Origin: Meandrina meandrites
Lineage: Eukaryota > Cnidaria > Anthozoa > Scleractinia > Meandrinidae
Assembly: GCA_963693305.1 (NCBI GenBank)
Contig: OY855911.1
Span: 32,505,439-32,569,438 of the forward strand
Direction of reading: 5' to 3'
Length of the DNA stretch: 64,000 nucleotides
This document shows, piece by piece, positions 13,010 to 24,622 of this stretch (its first letter is position 1; the number at the start of each line of letters is the position of its first letter). The position numbers were made by a program, and so were the translations under genes. The notes under the pieces are model-generated. The model searched no databases, had not been told where the DNA came from, and worked only from the letters and a program-made list of their open reading frames with translations.

Positions 13010-13700
13010 AGCTTAAGGAACGCGAAAATTCAAAATAGCCTTGATTTTTCGCACATACTCTCAACAAAGCCGGCATTTGTCAACTGTATGCCGCACTTGT
13101 TTGATCTGACGAGGATTCCCGCCGAATGGCCTCGACTCCGTGTAATCTTCGGTTCCGACCGGGGGAGGGTGGAGCAAAAATCACTTAGCACTGCGGTTTT
13201 CCAGGTTTTGTGGCGAAACAATATAAAACAAATTCTAGCTTCAAAATCCAGAAAGAAATCTCAAATTTTACAACATACTATGAAAGCTGTTTCTTTTCTC
13301 ACTTCCGGAGCATTAACAATTATTATGCACCTGTCAATAGAATCCCCCACCCTCCCCAGCCAGGGTAACATGGGGTCCGACCATCTATTTCCTGTTCTAC
13401 TGAATAGCTGTTTCCTTGTTTCCGAGTGGCAATATTGATCCTGTTTGAAGTGTTTGCGGGAATTTGCAATTTGGTAACAGTTTTATACCTCAAGAATGAA
13501 CGCTCTTAACCTTACATGCATATTTTGAACGTCTTTGACTCAGGCAAACAAATGATTTTTTTTCTCAAAAATTATATTAAATCAAAGTGGAATAATTTTC
13601 AAAGTGCTTCCAAATATTTTAAAGACAGTTTTGCCAAAAACAACGAAGCACCGTGTGTGCTTCCTATTTGGTACTATTTGGTGATGTGAACGCGGTTTAA

Positions 13701-14109
13701 GGCGGGGGTTCACCTGAAGCCCGTTTTTACACCGCTTAACTTGGGTTTAATGCGAATATCTCGCTCCCATTTCAAGCATTCCCAAAACCCTCCGCTCATC
13801 CCACAAAGCTATGTTTAGCGGTGTTTTGTAAATTTTTTGGTGATTTTTGGGGATGTTTGGGAAGAGATAGTTTTTCTCAAAGGAATAGTAAAATTTGGAG
13901 AAATAAGAAATATTAAAGATTTAATGTGATTTTAAAATTAGAATTTGAAGTTAAAAATTAGTAGATGGGCACCCAAATAGTCCCCTGACAACCTGGGATG
14001 CTCTTGCGTTGGGGTCAACTGTCTGGTGGTGTTCCAAAAATAATTTTCTTTCCTCTATCCCTTCTCTAAACCTCTTAAAATTTCACTCAAATTCAGGTAA
14101 AACCCCGCC
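13701..14109. mobile_element. TTAA-flanked MITE, GGCGGGG termini
   Basis: TTAA at 13697-13700 is followed by GGCGGGGGTTCACCTGAA. The far end, read as reverse complement, is GGCGGGGTTTTACCTGAA followed by TTAA at 14110-14113. The element is 409 bp and non-coding. TTAA duplication is characteristic of piggyBac-superfamily insertion. Confidence 0.65.
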
Positions 14110-15229
14110 TTAATACGGGAAAACTGAGAAATAAACCGGCTCTTGGATTTCGACCTTGTGTTTCGATGTTTCGCCGTTTCGGTGTTTAGTAATGAACATA
14201 ATTTTGTTATGTACCTGTTAGAAACAGGTACATAATCTATGCACCAAACCTCCAGAGACTTCTTTTGTACCCCTACCCACTCAGATAAGGCAACGGACTA
14301 GAAGGTACTAATGCCCCACCCCTACCCACTCATGCATGACAGTGCTCTAAAACATACTAATGTCCCACCCATTGGGGCAAGGTAAAGAGTCAAAGCCTTC
14401 ACAAATTATCACCCATGTCTCCCCAGAGTGGGCAGGAGGGGAAGGGAAAGGGATTTACAGCAGCAAGTAAATTTTGCAAAAAGAAAAGTTCCTGGTAATA
14501 ACGTTGTCATAATAAGAGTTCCCAGTGAGGGATCTTTTAGTTCTTTTTACAAAGTAATACAAATTTTATTGACAGGATGGCAAAAAGGAGATCTTTTGAG
14601 CCCACAAATTTTGCTTTGCAATGCACTGTGCAGTGTTTTTCTTAGCCTACTGAATAGTTGGTTTAGCTGGGCCAGAGTTAATTATTAACTCTGGCTGGGC
14701 ATAGGGCAGAATGCAAACATGAGCACAAAGGGTTTTAGAGGGCCCAGACAAAAATGCTGAATTTTCTTCCTTACACCCCTGAAGTAATGCAATGTATGGC
14801 CTCCAGGACCTTCAGGGTTGGAGCTTCAGTGGAAATGCTGGCCTATGCCTCACCAGTTCCAGTGATTTATAGCAGGTTTTTTACAGCATGAAGCAAAGCA
14901 ACTGCGTCTTCTACTCCTCCTACCCCTCCCCTGGCTGGGATACTGGCCTATCCCCCTGTTCCCCTGGAACACTACAATTTCTTTTTTGCCCTACCCCCAA
15001 TGGAAAGCCTGTTCGCAGGCTAACTATTATACTACTGTGCTACAAAAAATGAAAGCATGGTCTTCTTTACAAATTATTTAAAGATTTTTTTTTTATGCTT
15101 TAACTTAATGCCATTCTTTTGGAAACTAAAAAATATCCAGACTCTAAAACTCAAAAGTGACCAATTAAAATACTTAAAATATATTTACATTTCTATCTGG
15201 CATTTTACTGTGTAGCATTATAGCATTCC

Positions 15230-15231
<2 letters not shown>

Positions 15232-15262
<31 letters not shown>

Positions 15263-15420
15263 TATGGAAGGGATTTTCCCTATGACCTCCCACCCCTCTG
15301 GAAATTCCATTTCAGCTTCATACATTGCTTTAAATTTTTGGGTCTTTGAGGCCCCCCCTTCTCCCCAGAATTTCCAATCCATTCTGTGGGGGGAGTATGG
15401 ATATTTTCTGGAACCACACA
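15232..15420. mobile_element. MITE with C-tract termini, copy 2
   Basis: Same family as 8794-8999, with short rather than expanded C-tracts. Left end GGTGGTTCCAGAAAATATCC and right end GGATATTTTCTGGAACCACA are near-perfect inverted repeats. Confidence 0.8.
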
Positions 15421-16055
15421 TTATAATTTGCATTATTTTGACAAGCCCAAAGGGAGAGTCAAAGTCAAAGAATGAAAATACAAATGAAAGGTGAAAATAA
15501 ACAGTGATAATACACACTGAAATCTGAAAATATGTGTAAATTATGAGATTTATCACCCAAAGGTTTCTTTCCTCAAACTGACTACCAACTGTTACTGGCA
15601 CTTGAGTACAGTCATGAGGAATGAAAGAGTTAAAACTAGTCTCCTAGAGTACGAATATCATGTGATATTTGTACTTAATTTGCATAATGTCTGCTCAAGT
15701 TGAATGATAAAGTGTTTAAGATGGTTTCCACTGAAGATTCAAGCAACAATGGCCAAACTGGAGTTACTAATAAGAAATCATAGCTTAGTTTACAACATTT
15801 TGAATACAGTTAAGAAGAACTTATCAAAACTTAAGCTTTCAAGAGAAAGAGAAAAATGAATTTGAATGAGAAAAGGGAAAAAAATGAATTTGAAGATTTT
15901 TGACCTACCAACTCTCGAGCATTATGCATGAGTCTCACGCCTGCGGATCCAAACTATCAATCTCACACATGCAGGCCAATTTCTCACACATACAGGCCAA
16001 TTTCTCACATCTGACTAACAAATCTTGATTTCTTACTCTTACTCCTGTCCAAGTC

Positions 16056-16381
16056 TAAATGTTAAAATGAAAAAAATGGTAAATTTCTATGCTGTTCTCA
16101 CAATTGTTAGACCAATGTTTTGTACCCTGAAGAAGGCAGCATTGCTGAATTGTCGGTGTTGCATTCCTGAATTGAGTCCTCGGGGGCAAGTATCGATTGG
16201 AGATCACAGTGATCAACCACACACTCCAACATTGTGAGTTCACTGATTTTATTACTTAATCACAATGATTGAAGCATGTGATACTTGCCCCAGAGGACTT
16301 GATTTGGGAACCCGATAGTTGGTATAACAATTATGAGAACAGCATAGAAATTTACCATTTTTTTTTTCATTTTAGCATTTA
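16056..16381. mobile_element. MITE with ~50-bp inverted termini
   Basis: The left arm begins TAAATGTTAAAATGAAAAAA and runs through GGTAAATTTCTATGCTGTTC. The right arm is its reverse complement apart from small differences. An internal second inverted pair (GTCCTCGGGGGCAAGTATC and GATACTTGCCCCAGAGGAC) makes the element largely palindromic. Confidence 0.8.
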
Positions 16382-16609
16382 GTGTATATATGCTGTGCAG
16401 GTATTTTCAATCTTTATCTCTCAATGCTTTAGGTAGGCTCAATTTCAGTCTCTCCCTGTAAAAATCTGTTCTTTTCTTCACAGGTCAACTCATGCTAGCA
16501 GTAAAAGGTGGCGTGACAATAAAAATATTAGGTTGACCATTAAAAATAAGGTTATTCCAAAAACTATTCATTTTCATGGCATGTCTTGCCTGCTGATTGT
16601 GTAACACTC

Positions 16610-19600
16610 TTAAACTACTTCTTCTGCAATAGATTTAACATCCTGAGGAAAAAGAAATTCAATCCAGTTTCTAATGAATCCCCTGTTGTAGCGATGTCTC
16701 CACATCACTTCCCAAAATGGCTTTTTTCTGGAAGATCTTCGAAACTCATCACCTGTCAGGTTAAAACTGACAAATACCAGCTGATGCAACAGGAGTGCTG
16801 ACATTCCAAAAATGAAGATAATTGTGTACCATGATGCCACAAACACAATGGAAGACCTGAAATCACATTGAAAAACATTTATTAATAATATTATTTATCA
16901 GTTGACATTAATAATAATTTCATTTACTTTTTACAAACCATCCAATATCCGTTGAGATTTACTTAAAAAACGTAATAAGTACAAGAGATACAAGCTTGTG
17001 GGTTCAATTTGTATGGAGATCTGTTTTACAAAAGCTAGGATAAAAAATAAAATTATTTTAGAAAACAAATCAAATATAAACACAAGTATGGACTGATTTA
17101 AAATCAATGCTAGCATTAAGTTCATTGACAAATACAGAAAAAATCTTCAAGTCTATTTAACAAGTGGTCAACACTGATAGGTATAGGTAAAAGGTAAAGT
17201 CTTCATTTGAGCCAAGTGGCCCATCAGGCCAGAGCTTATCCCAGTTTCATGAGCATGAAGCGATTAGAAGTATTTCTACTCCCCTCTGGATGGGACAAAC
17301 GATAAGACAAAGGAAAGTAAAAATCAAACTAGGTTTGAAAAACTTAAACCAAAGACAAATTTAAACCACAACATATATATACAACTGGGTGGAAAGAGGC
17401 ACTGTGAGAGTAAAGTATCTTACCCAAGAACACAATGCAATGACCCCGCCCAGGGCTCAAACCTGGACCATTTGATGCAGGGTCCAGCACACTAACCATT
17501 AGGTCAGCATGCCTCCCAAGGCTGATATAACTTTAAAATCAAGAACATCCCAGATGCAGCAGTCTTTTAATATGACATGAAATGATTATAAACTTACCTG
17601 GGGTCAGAATAGACATTTGAGCAATCCAGATGAAGAATACTATTGTCCTGAGTTGTACAAATGGAAAGAAATGAAACATAGACTCCCCAAAGTCCTGTGA
17701 CAATAAATATGATGATGGCCGCAAGGAATGCACGGTGATTGTGTTGTCCGATGCAACAGTTTGTCCTGCATAAAAATGATAACAACAAATGTTAAATAAA
17801 TGTCTCTTAAAATTAATTGAAAACACTTTATAACATGATGACAGGGTTCATACAAAAAATTGCAACCATTTTTCCAGGACTTTTCAAGGACCAAATTGAA
17901 TTTTCAAGGACAACCTACCAGGAATGTAATTTTGCAGATGGTATATATAATTGCACATTCCCAGTCAAACATAACAGGTTTCTAAGGCTTCAAGTGTTTG
18001 CTCCATCTCCTTCTCTACATTTATCAGTTCACTTACAAAGTCTTTTCTGTTTATTAGCTGCTTATTTACACCCGGGTCTTACTGTGTTTGAAGTTGCTTT
18101 ACACAGGAAAAGAATATCAAAGTCTATGCAAAGCAATTTGCTCTCGACCCCACAACATTTAAAGCTGAAGAAAATTCAAGGACTTTTCAAGGACCTACAC
18201 AGAAATTCAAGGACTTTTCAAGGACTCCCCCTAAAATTCAAGGACCTTTCAAGACTGTGCAAACCCTGAATAAACATGCTAAGCACCTGACAATTTCAAG
18301 ATGGTCTCCCCTGGCCATTGTTGTCCTGTTATTTTGAAGTATTAAGTTACAGGTCATGTTCATTACGTTTGCATGATATAAAAGCCAGTCACTGTACAAC
18401 AACAACTGCCAGAGAACACTAAATTCTTCCATCTAAAATAATGTAAAATTCTGGTTATAAGCCTACCCCCCACCAACTTATAAGCCACCCTCCCGCCTCC
18501 CGGTTATAGGCCCATCTACCTGGAAACAAAAAGATGCAGACGGTTATATTTTTTGCTTACCAAACACAGTGGTGGTCTGATCTTGGAACACAGAAGCCAC
18601 AAATCCTACCAGTATAAAAAAGAGTTCACATTTTTTTAAGCACTGAATTTATTCTGCATCAATCTATGAACAACATGACAATTCTGTTATATAAGAAAAA
18701 ATATTCTTGTTTCTCAAGTCTTCTATTTTTCTTAAATGGAGGTGAGGGGTGGAAGGTAAAGACAGATTTCAGAGAAGCCAAGCTTTGAGGGCGAGCACCT
18801 AAAGCGCAGACCAAACGAAGATGAGAATTGATGAGAGTTCAAATCCTCGCTCTCATTTGGCCCGAAACTCTCATGCACTCTCATTGACTCTTGTGCTCTC
18901 TCATCAACTTTGAACCTGCTCAAATTTTTCACGAGAGTCAACGAGAGTTTTCTTTTTCTTTCTCTCACTCTTGATGGACTCTCAACAACTCTCATTTTCA
19001 TTTGGCTTAAGTTAATGATAGTTGATGAGAGTTGATGAAAACTCCCACGAGGGTCAACTCTCGTCCTCATTTGACCCGGGCTGGAATCCCTCCAAAGTTT
19101 TTTCTCCAAGTTGGGTATTACCTCCTTGTTTTACCAGCATAAACACATCATAGCCTACCTACAGTGCTTTGCTCTAATAAAGGGTCCCTCAGTACAGAGG
19201 CAGCAGTTTAGATCCTTGTAACAACTGGAATCAATATTCGGATTGTTTCGAGGGAGTGGCTTAGAAATCAAGGCATAAGCATCAAGGAGGCTCCTTGAAA
19301 ATATTACACGCAAGTATAACAACAAAACAAGACCAAAACCAGTAGAAATTAAGGCAGAATTTAGATACGAATAAAAGGGAGCAACATGCAGGAGATACAG
19401 ACTAAAGATACCGACAAGAGATGTTAAACCCCAACTTACAAAGAACCAAGATTTTTTTCGCTGGTTTAACACGTAGACATAATAAATGAGAATAAACACC
19501 GGCACGTAAACTAGTGCAAGCACAGTAAAGACCAAACTGTAGCATGCAAAGTTCAGAGAAACTGCTAAGAATAGGACAGGAACAAGAGCATCGAACTCCA

Positions 19601-19817
19601 GTTTTAAGGCGCCATTGAACCAAGGGATGCGAATGCGATCAGAAATAACCATAGAAATTTCATTCAGCTTCTCCCTCGGAACTCTGTTTCCTTTAAGGCA
19701 TTGGTCTACGGCGTTATCCAGCTCATCACATTCGCAACAAAATGCAAGAATATGAGTTCTTTGGCCACGAATGTTACGGAACTCACAACAGCACAACGGT
19801 GAAGGGTCTGTTGCCAT
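16610..19817 (-). CDS. ZDHHC23: palmitoyltransferase ZDHHC23-like, 4 exons
   Basis: Exons 19159-19817, 18561-18605, 17598-17765 and 16610-16856 join in phase to 372 aa (human ZDHHC23 is about 409). The N-terminus has the family CCCE motif (PLCCCEF) and SDRIRIPWFNGA, then several hydrophobic membrane segments. The cysteine-rich domain continues through [20 protein letters not shown] across the first junctions, with the catalytic DHHC cysteine in the 45-nt exon 2. Exon 3 supplies the following CIGQHNHRAF and a membrane helix. The C-terminus has YNRGFIRNW, matching ZDHHC23. DHHC enzymes S-palmitoylate proteins at Golgi or plasma membranes; substrates here are unknown. The usual CVRRMDHHC is CVPRSDHHC in this copy. 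The identification is strong from several separate motifs; enzymatic activity is inferred. Confidence 0.93.
17205..17517 (-). mobile_element. tRNA-derived SINE, broken by a MITE fragment
   Basis: The minus strand starts with a tRNA-like head (GACCTAATGGTTAGTG A-box region, GGTTTGAGCCC B-box) and ends GGCCTGATGGGCCACTTGG. The middle is replaced by about 78 bp (17296-17373) of the GTTGTGGTTTAAATTT foldback family seen at 10451-10607. It lies in ZDHHC23 intron 3. Confidence 0.7.
17842..18268. mobile_element. hAT-like MITE with TTCAAGGAC repeats
   Basis: It begins CAGGGTTCATAC and ends GTGCAAACCCTG, short inverted termini of the hAT style. Inside, TTCAAGGACTTTTCAAGGAC is repeated near both ends in the same orientation. 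It is non-coding and lies in ZDHHC23 intron 2. The class is inferred from the ends only. Confidence 0.5.
18447..18560. repeat. copy of TTATAAGCCCC dispersed repeat
   Basis: GGTTATAAGCC, C-rich stretch, second TTATAAGCCACC, then AGGCCCATCTACCTGGAAAC. Matches 8590-8710 and 24278-24455. Confidence 0.6.
18780..19090. repeat. ACTCTCATCAACTCTC-rich low-complexity block
   Basis: About 300 bp built of many variants of CTCTCAT, ACTCTC and GATGAGAGTT in both orientations, in ZDHHC23 intron 1. The minus-strand open frame through it has a strongly biased composition and no splice support, so it is treated as repeat, possibly a foldback element. Confidence 0.55.
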
Positions 19818-21159
19818 CTTGATACCACGAAATCAGTACTTTACATTCCACTTAAGGTCCGCCTTTTGTTCCACTTTTCCATTTCAATGCTGCACTGTTA
19901 AAGCTCGGTGAAACGCTGTGAAGAAACCGCAAAAACAAACAAAGTTGTGTCCTCTTTCTCGTCCTCTTTTGGCTTTGGGCCATCCGCCATCTTCCTTGAG
20001 CCCGCGCTAACTTGAAAACAAGCAGGAAGATCGAAGATACGTCATATATGGTACGGGATCGTGCAAATAACTTTAATTCCTTTAATTCGCCTTCTTTTCT
20101 TGCTCATACTTTGATTTTATATACTGGGGGGAGGGGGGGGGGGGGGTGGGGGGGCTTGTTAATGAAACTGAACTGCTAGAATAAAACGCAAGGCTGAGTA
20201 AACGGCTGAGAGGAGGGACCGCGGAGGGGAGGGGCTGGTAGGGCTACACTTTTTTGCTTGGGTTGCTTTTTTAGGGCCCCAGATGACTGGATATTTTATG
20301 AATTTTACCACTTGACAGTAACAAAACGCGTCTACTCCTGCTTATTAAAAACTGGCAATGGTATATTGCAATTCCTGCGTTTTGATTGGTTAACAGGCAA
20401 TGGTATATGAGTTCGTATACTATTAGCCACAAATAACAGCTGGGGAGCTCAAATATTGCAATTCTTTTGAGCGTTTTTAATAAAACAATTATTCCACTCG
20501 CACTTGTTGGATATGGGATCGTTATAGCCAACTCGACGCTACGCCCCTCGTTGGCTATCTACCATCTCATATCCAACGCACGCTCGTGGAATAATTGTTA
20601 AATATACACGAAGTTAAAGGCTCAGCAAAGCTGCGCGGCGACAGTATTTTTTGCAGGCGTTCTCAACGTACCTACCGTACTGCCAAAGATCACTTTAAAA
20701 TGTGTATTATGAGGCCTTTGATTGAAAAGTGCTTTATTAAACCAGGAAAGTTTCAACTCCTACGCCCAGATGGAGACTCTCTTGGTTAAAGCTGTTAATG
20801 GTGACGACTATGATTTAGAGTTCAACTTCTGGAAGCATCGTACTGCCAAGATGTTGATACTGGGACGCTACCCGGGCAGCTAAGTGTTTTGGCAGCTTTG
20901 TTAAAGATATCGTGTTTCGACGACATCCTGTCGGCGGTGACGAAGATTCCAGGACCAGAGAAGAAGCTCGTTTAGGAAGTCCAAACTATCTGCTGACTGC
21001 TTGCTGTAAATCCTGCTACCAACCGTGCTGGCGCCTTCCCACCTTTCCAAGACCCCCACACCCCCCTCAATTTTCTTTCGCTCGCTTCGCTCGCGCTTGC
21101 CCACGTTCCGCCCTACTGACTGAGAGCCTCGAACAGGCTATAGCAGCCTAGCGTGTTGA
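19818..21159. other. region upstream of ZDHHC23
   Basis: Holds the presumed ZDHHC23 promoter at 19818-20050, a G-tract at about 20127-20154 and the inverted repeat at 20484-20599. No gene is supported up to the LINE tail. Confidence 0.5.
20484..20599. repeat. inverted repeat, AACAATTATTCCACTCGC arms
   Basis: AACAATTATTCCACTCGCAC at the left pairs with CGTGGAATAATTGTT at the right. The internal segments GTTGGATATGGGAT and ATCTCATATCCAAC also pair, so most of the 116 bp folds back. Probably a MITE. Confidence 0.7.
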
Positions 21160-23382
21160 ATGCAACAACAACAACAACAACAAATTTATTGGTATTCCCA
21201 TATACAGATGGTATTACCAAAAATAACAATATACGAAATTACTCTAATAACAAATATGTAAAATTACAATAATACTAATCACATTAGACTAGATAAGATT
21301 ACACGTTTCTCTTATATGTAATGCTTCGTATACAAAATAACCTAGTTTCTTACAAATGAAGGAATCAACATTATTAAATAGGAATATAGTTTTATCAGTA
21401 TCGTTCAAAAGATCAAATGACGGATATTTAAGTACAATGTCATTTGTTATTTGTTGTCTAATAGTGTTATAACGATCACAATGGAATAAGAAATGGTTCT
21501 CGTTCCCAATTTGGTTAGAGCGGCAGTGTTGACAAATCCTAAGAGATTCCGGTAATTTACTGGGTACACAGTGACGTCCAGACTCGATTCTAAGACTGTG
21601 ATTGCCTGACCGTAGTTTAGCTACAGCTCGTCTATGCTTTAGGTTCTTTATTTGTTCTAAATAATCAGATTTGCTTATATCTGTTTTAAATATAGAGTAG
21701 AAACATAACTTTTTATTAGAGCGGATTAACTCCAGTTGGTGTCTTTTTAAATGGTTTGAGATTTGAGATTTTATTTTTTGTAAATTATTTTTAATTGTGG
21801 GCATAATATTATTTTGGATTGTTTTTTTACGCGATTGTTTTTGAACGTCTATATAATTATGAATAATTTCATTAACCGTTAACATGAAAGAAGATTTTGT
21901 TTCATTTGCCAATTGATTGGAAATGATTTTAAAGCATTGTTTGGCAATACTGTTTTCTGGAAGAGATTCAAGGTGTATCCAAAATTTAATTATTCTTAAT
22001 AAGATATTCAACTTTAAGGGAAGACGTCCAGTTTCATTACGAGCTACCACATTAGGTGCTCTTCTATTGAGGCCAAGAAAGTATTTGTAGAATTGTGTAT
22101 GTTGTCTTTCTACTGGGTCATTTTCCCATTTTTTGAAGTTCATATTGTCATAAGCTCCCCAAATTTCAGAACCGTATAAAAGAATGGGAAGGAATAAAGT
22201 ATCAAAGAGTTTATTACACGTATTGATTGGCAATTTATTAAAGTCAAGATAACGTTTAGTAGCAAATATTGATCTTCTGGCTTTCTCAACCAAACCTTTT
22301 TTGGAATTAGCAAAACTACCATTTGTGTTGAAAGTAATGCCAAGATAATTGTACTGTGAGGCCTTGTCAATTGGAATGCCGTTTAAAAAGAAAGAGAACT
22401 TATCACGTGTTGATTTGCGATTTTGTTTTTGAAAAATTAATATTTTTGTCTTTTTAAGATTAATTTTTAGTAACCATTTCTCGCTATAACTGTGGAGGAT
22501 ATTCAGTTGCTTTTGAAGACCAGCGGCACTTCTTGATATTAAGATTAGATGAGGCCCTGCCGGGTAAATTCCGACAAGCGACATGGGCCAAAAAGTAGCG
22601 AATCTTCAGAATTGAAGGAGGTGAGTCACCCAGGAAGAAGAAGAAGAAGAAGAAGAAACGAAATAGCGACAAACGACTGACGAAGACAAATGTATGTCGC
22701 TAAATTTCCGACAGCGTTGTGTAGCCTTGACAAAACGCCCGACACGAGACATTTTAAAATTCCGACAAGCGACCTGGGACACCCCCCTGGCAGGGCCTCT
22801 TAGATCATCTGCATAAAATAAACAGTTAAGAGGGAGTCCGTTTGGTAAAGTAATTGAATCTGTGTCACGTGAAGATTCTAGCAAGCGTGGAAATTCATCT
22901 AGATATAAATTGAACAATGTAGGAGAAAGAATACACCCTTGTCGTACTCCTCTGTTGTAATCGAAGAAGGAACTTCTCTTGTTGCCGTTTTTGACAGCGC
23001 ATTTAGTCTTTAAATACATATCAGAAATTAAATGATAAAATTGTCCGCCTATGTTTTTGTATAATAATTTGTGTAGCAAACCATCATGCCAAATAGAATC
23101 GAAAGCTTTTTGAAAATCTTTAAAGCAGCAGAATAACTTTCCCTTGTTTGTATGAGTCACATATTTGTCAATAAGTGTTTTTAGCGAGAAGATGTGATCA
23201 GATGTTCGGGAACCTTTGAGGAAACCAATTTGAGAGGGATGTATTAAATCGTGGTCTTGGAGGTGGTTAAGTAATCGGTTATTTAAAACAGCGGAAAATA
23301 ATTTGCAATGGGCCTCAACAGACAGTGTTTGTATAACTGACGTAGCACAAGAGTTTGTTTCTCGGCAAAGAGAATCGTGCAA
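21160..23382 (-). pseudogene. 5'-truncated LINE reverse transcriptase, disrupted
   Basis: Minus-strand non-LTR retrotransposon. The upstream part (22800-23382) has reverse-transcriptase motifs: HPSQIGFLKG, FKDFQKAFDSIWHDGL, GVRQGCILSPTLFNLYLDE and the catalytic YADD. The downstream part (21289-22550) has the thumb and a C-terminal CQHC...H...C cluster. The frame is split by a MITE inserted directly after the YADD codons. The N-terminus lacks endonuclease and the first RT motifs, so it is 5'-truncated near 23340. The 3' UTR ends in AATAAATTTG and a (TTG)n tail (21160-21183), typical of non-LTR elements with simple-repeat tails. It is not a functional gene. The family is not named with certainty. 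Confidence 0.9.
22551..22799. mobile_element. 249-bp MITE inserted in the LINE
   Basis: The ends GAGGCCCTGCC and GGCAGGGCCTC are perfect 11-bp inverted repeats. TTAGAT is duplicated directly at 22545-22550 and 22800-22805. Element plus one duplication is 255 bp, a multiple of three, so the LINE frame resumes after it, but the insert itself contains a stop. Both subterminal regions carry TTCCGACAAGCGAC in the same orientation, and a (GAA)n stretch lies at 22633-22658. Confidence 0.88.
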
Positions 23383-24277
23383 GAGAAACTTTTTGCGACT
23401 TCAAAAAGTAGAGAGCTTAGGCAGTTTTATTTGACATATTTACTGTATTGGATGGTATACCAAGTGATTACGGCTATGTTATATCAAGGTTATATTTATA
23501 GGGGTTGTAAACCGTTAAACGGCCAAAATTGAAACGAATGCTAAACGACACGAAAAGCTACAACAACTAGACGAAAAAACGACACGAACCAGATAGGAAA
23601 GAAAACATGGACTTACCGAACCGAAGAAGGAGCACATCGAGGAATTAAGACGAGGGTTCGCACGCAACTGTGGCCAACACCAAAATGATCCTTTGAGGCT
23701 TCTTACGTAGTCGATTAAAATTCATTTCAGCTGCGATAAATGCGCTTTGATCAATCTGAATATTTCAGGAAGATTTTTGTGCATTGAATAATGAGTATTC
23801 GACAAATGGCGCGAGAAAAGCAAGAATTTTTAAAATTATTAATACGTCATTTCAATTGTTTTAGAAATTTGTGGTAAAAATAGAAAAATGCGTGCTGACT
23901 TTTTTGAAGAAACAATAAGGTGTTTTTTAGCTGTCAAATCGATTCTACCCTGTGCAAAAAGGTGTTTTAGAAGCCATTTCGATTATTAAAATTGAAGTAC
24001 CGTCAGGACTCGTAAAATACGGACAAAAACAAAATAACTCTTTAAGAGGCCGCTGCTTTGAACACACAGCGAAATGCACCCGGGCAGTCAGAAATACAAA
24101 GTATAAACGATTTCGTTTTGCCAAGGTCTCGCTATATTACAACCTATTAAAACCAGTTAATTTCATTTTTCAACAAAGAAGTTAATCTCAAACGGTCTGG
24201 ATTTAGGCTTTTTGTCACAGCTTGTTTGGCTTGGTATTGGATGAATGAAGGTCCACGGAGGAATGCCTTAAAATCCC

Positions 24278-24455
24278 GCTTATAAGCCCCCCTCCCCTTC
24301 CCCTCCCCCCCCCCCCCCCTTAAAAGGCCCAACTATCTATAGACCGAGAAATTCATCGCCTATACCCTCCCCCGCGGAAAAGGCCCAACTACCTGTAGAT
24401 AAAGAAATTCGTCGTATTATAAGCCCCACTTTCACCCCCTGGATATAAGCTCCAC
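24278..24455. repeat. copy of TTATAAGCCCC dispersed repeat
   Basis: Three consecutive sub-units of TTATAAGCCCC / C-tract / AAAGGCCCAACTA..TGTAGA. Related to 8590-8710 and 18447-18560. Confidence 0.6.
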
Positions 24456-24530
24456 TCTAGTGAGCACTCTCGCAGAACCCTGTACAAAAAAATTGGAAAA
24501 AAATGCGGATCAATAAGTTTGTTGCGTTTC

Positions 24531-24622
24531 TTAGCCTGCGTAGCTGGCGGCATTTGGGGAGCGAGTGCTTCCGCGCTAGCATACGCACTCGCTCCCCAAA
24601 TCCCGCCAGCTACGCAGGCTAA
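24531..24622. repeat. long hairpin, 38-bp arms
   Basis: The left arm 24531-24568 (starts TTAGCCTGCGTAGCTGGCGG) and right arm 24585-24622 are reverse complements with one mismatch, separated by 16 bp. Strong foldback, GC-rich against an AT-rich background, probably a small MITE. Confidence 0.85.

Larger units (their letters stand above)
13010..16609. other. intergenic region with MITEs
   Basis: Between the start of the J-domain gene and the stop codon of ZDHHC23. It must hold the J-domain gene promoter at its left end. I see no supported gene. It contains the elements at 13701-14109, 15232-15420 and 16056-16381, plus small perfect hairpins at about 14209-14235 (TTATGTACCTGTT arms) and 14669-14691 (CCAGAGTTAAT arms). 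Confidence 0.6.

Noticed and set aside
18732..19109. 125-codon minus-strand frame inside ZDHHC23 intron 1
   Set aside because: It runs through CTCTCAT-type low-complexity repeats, has no homology I recognise and no splice support.
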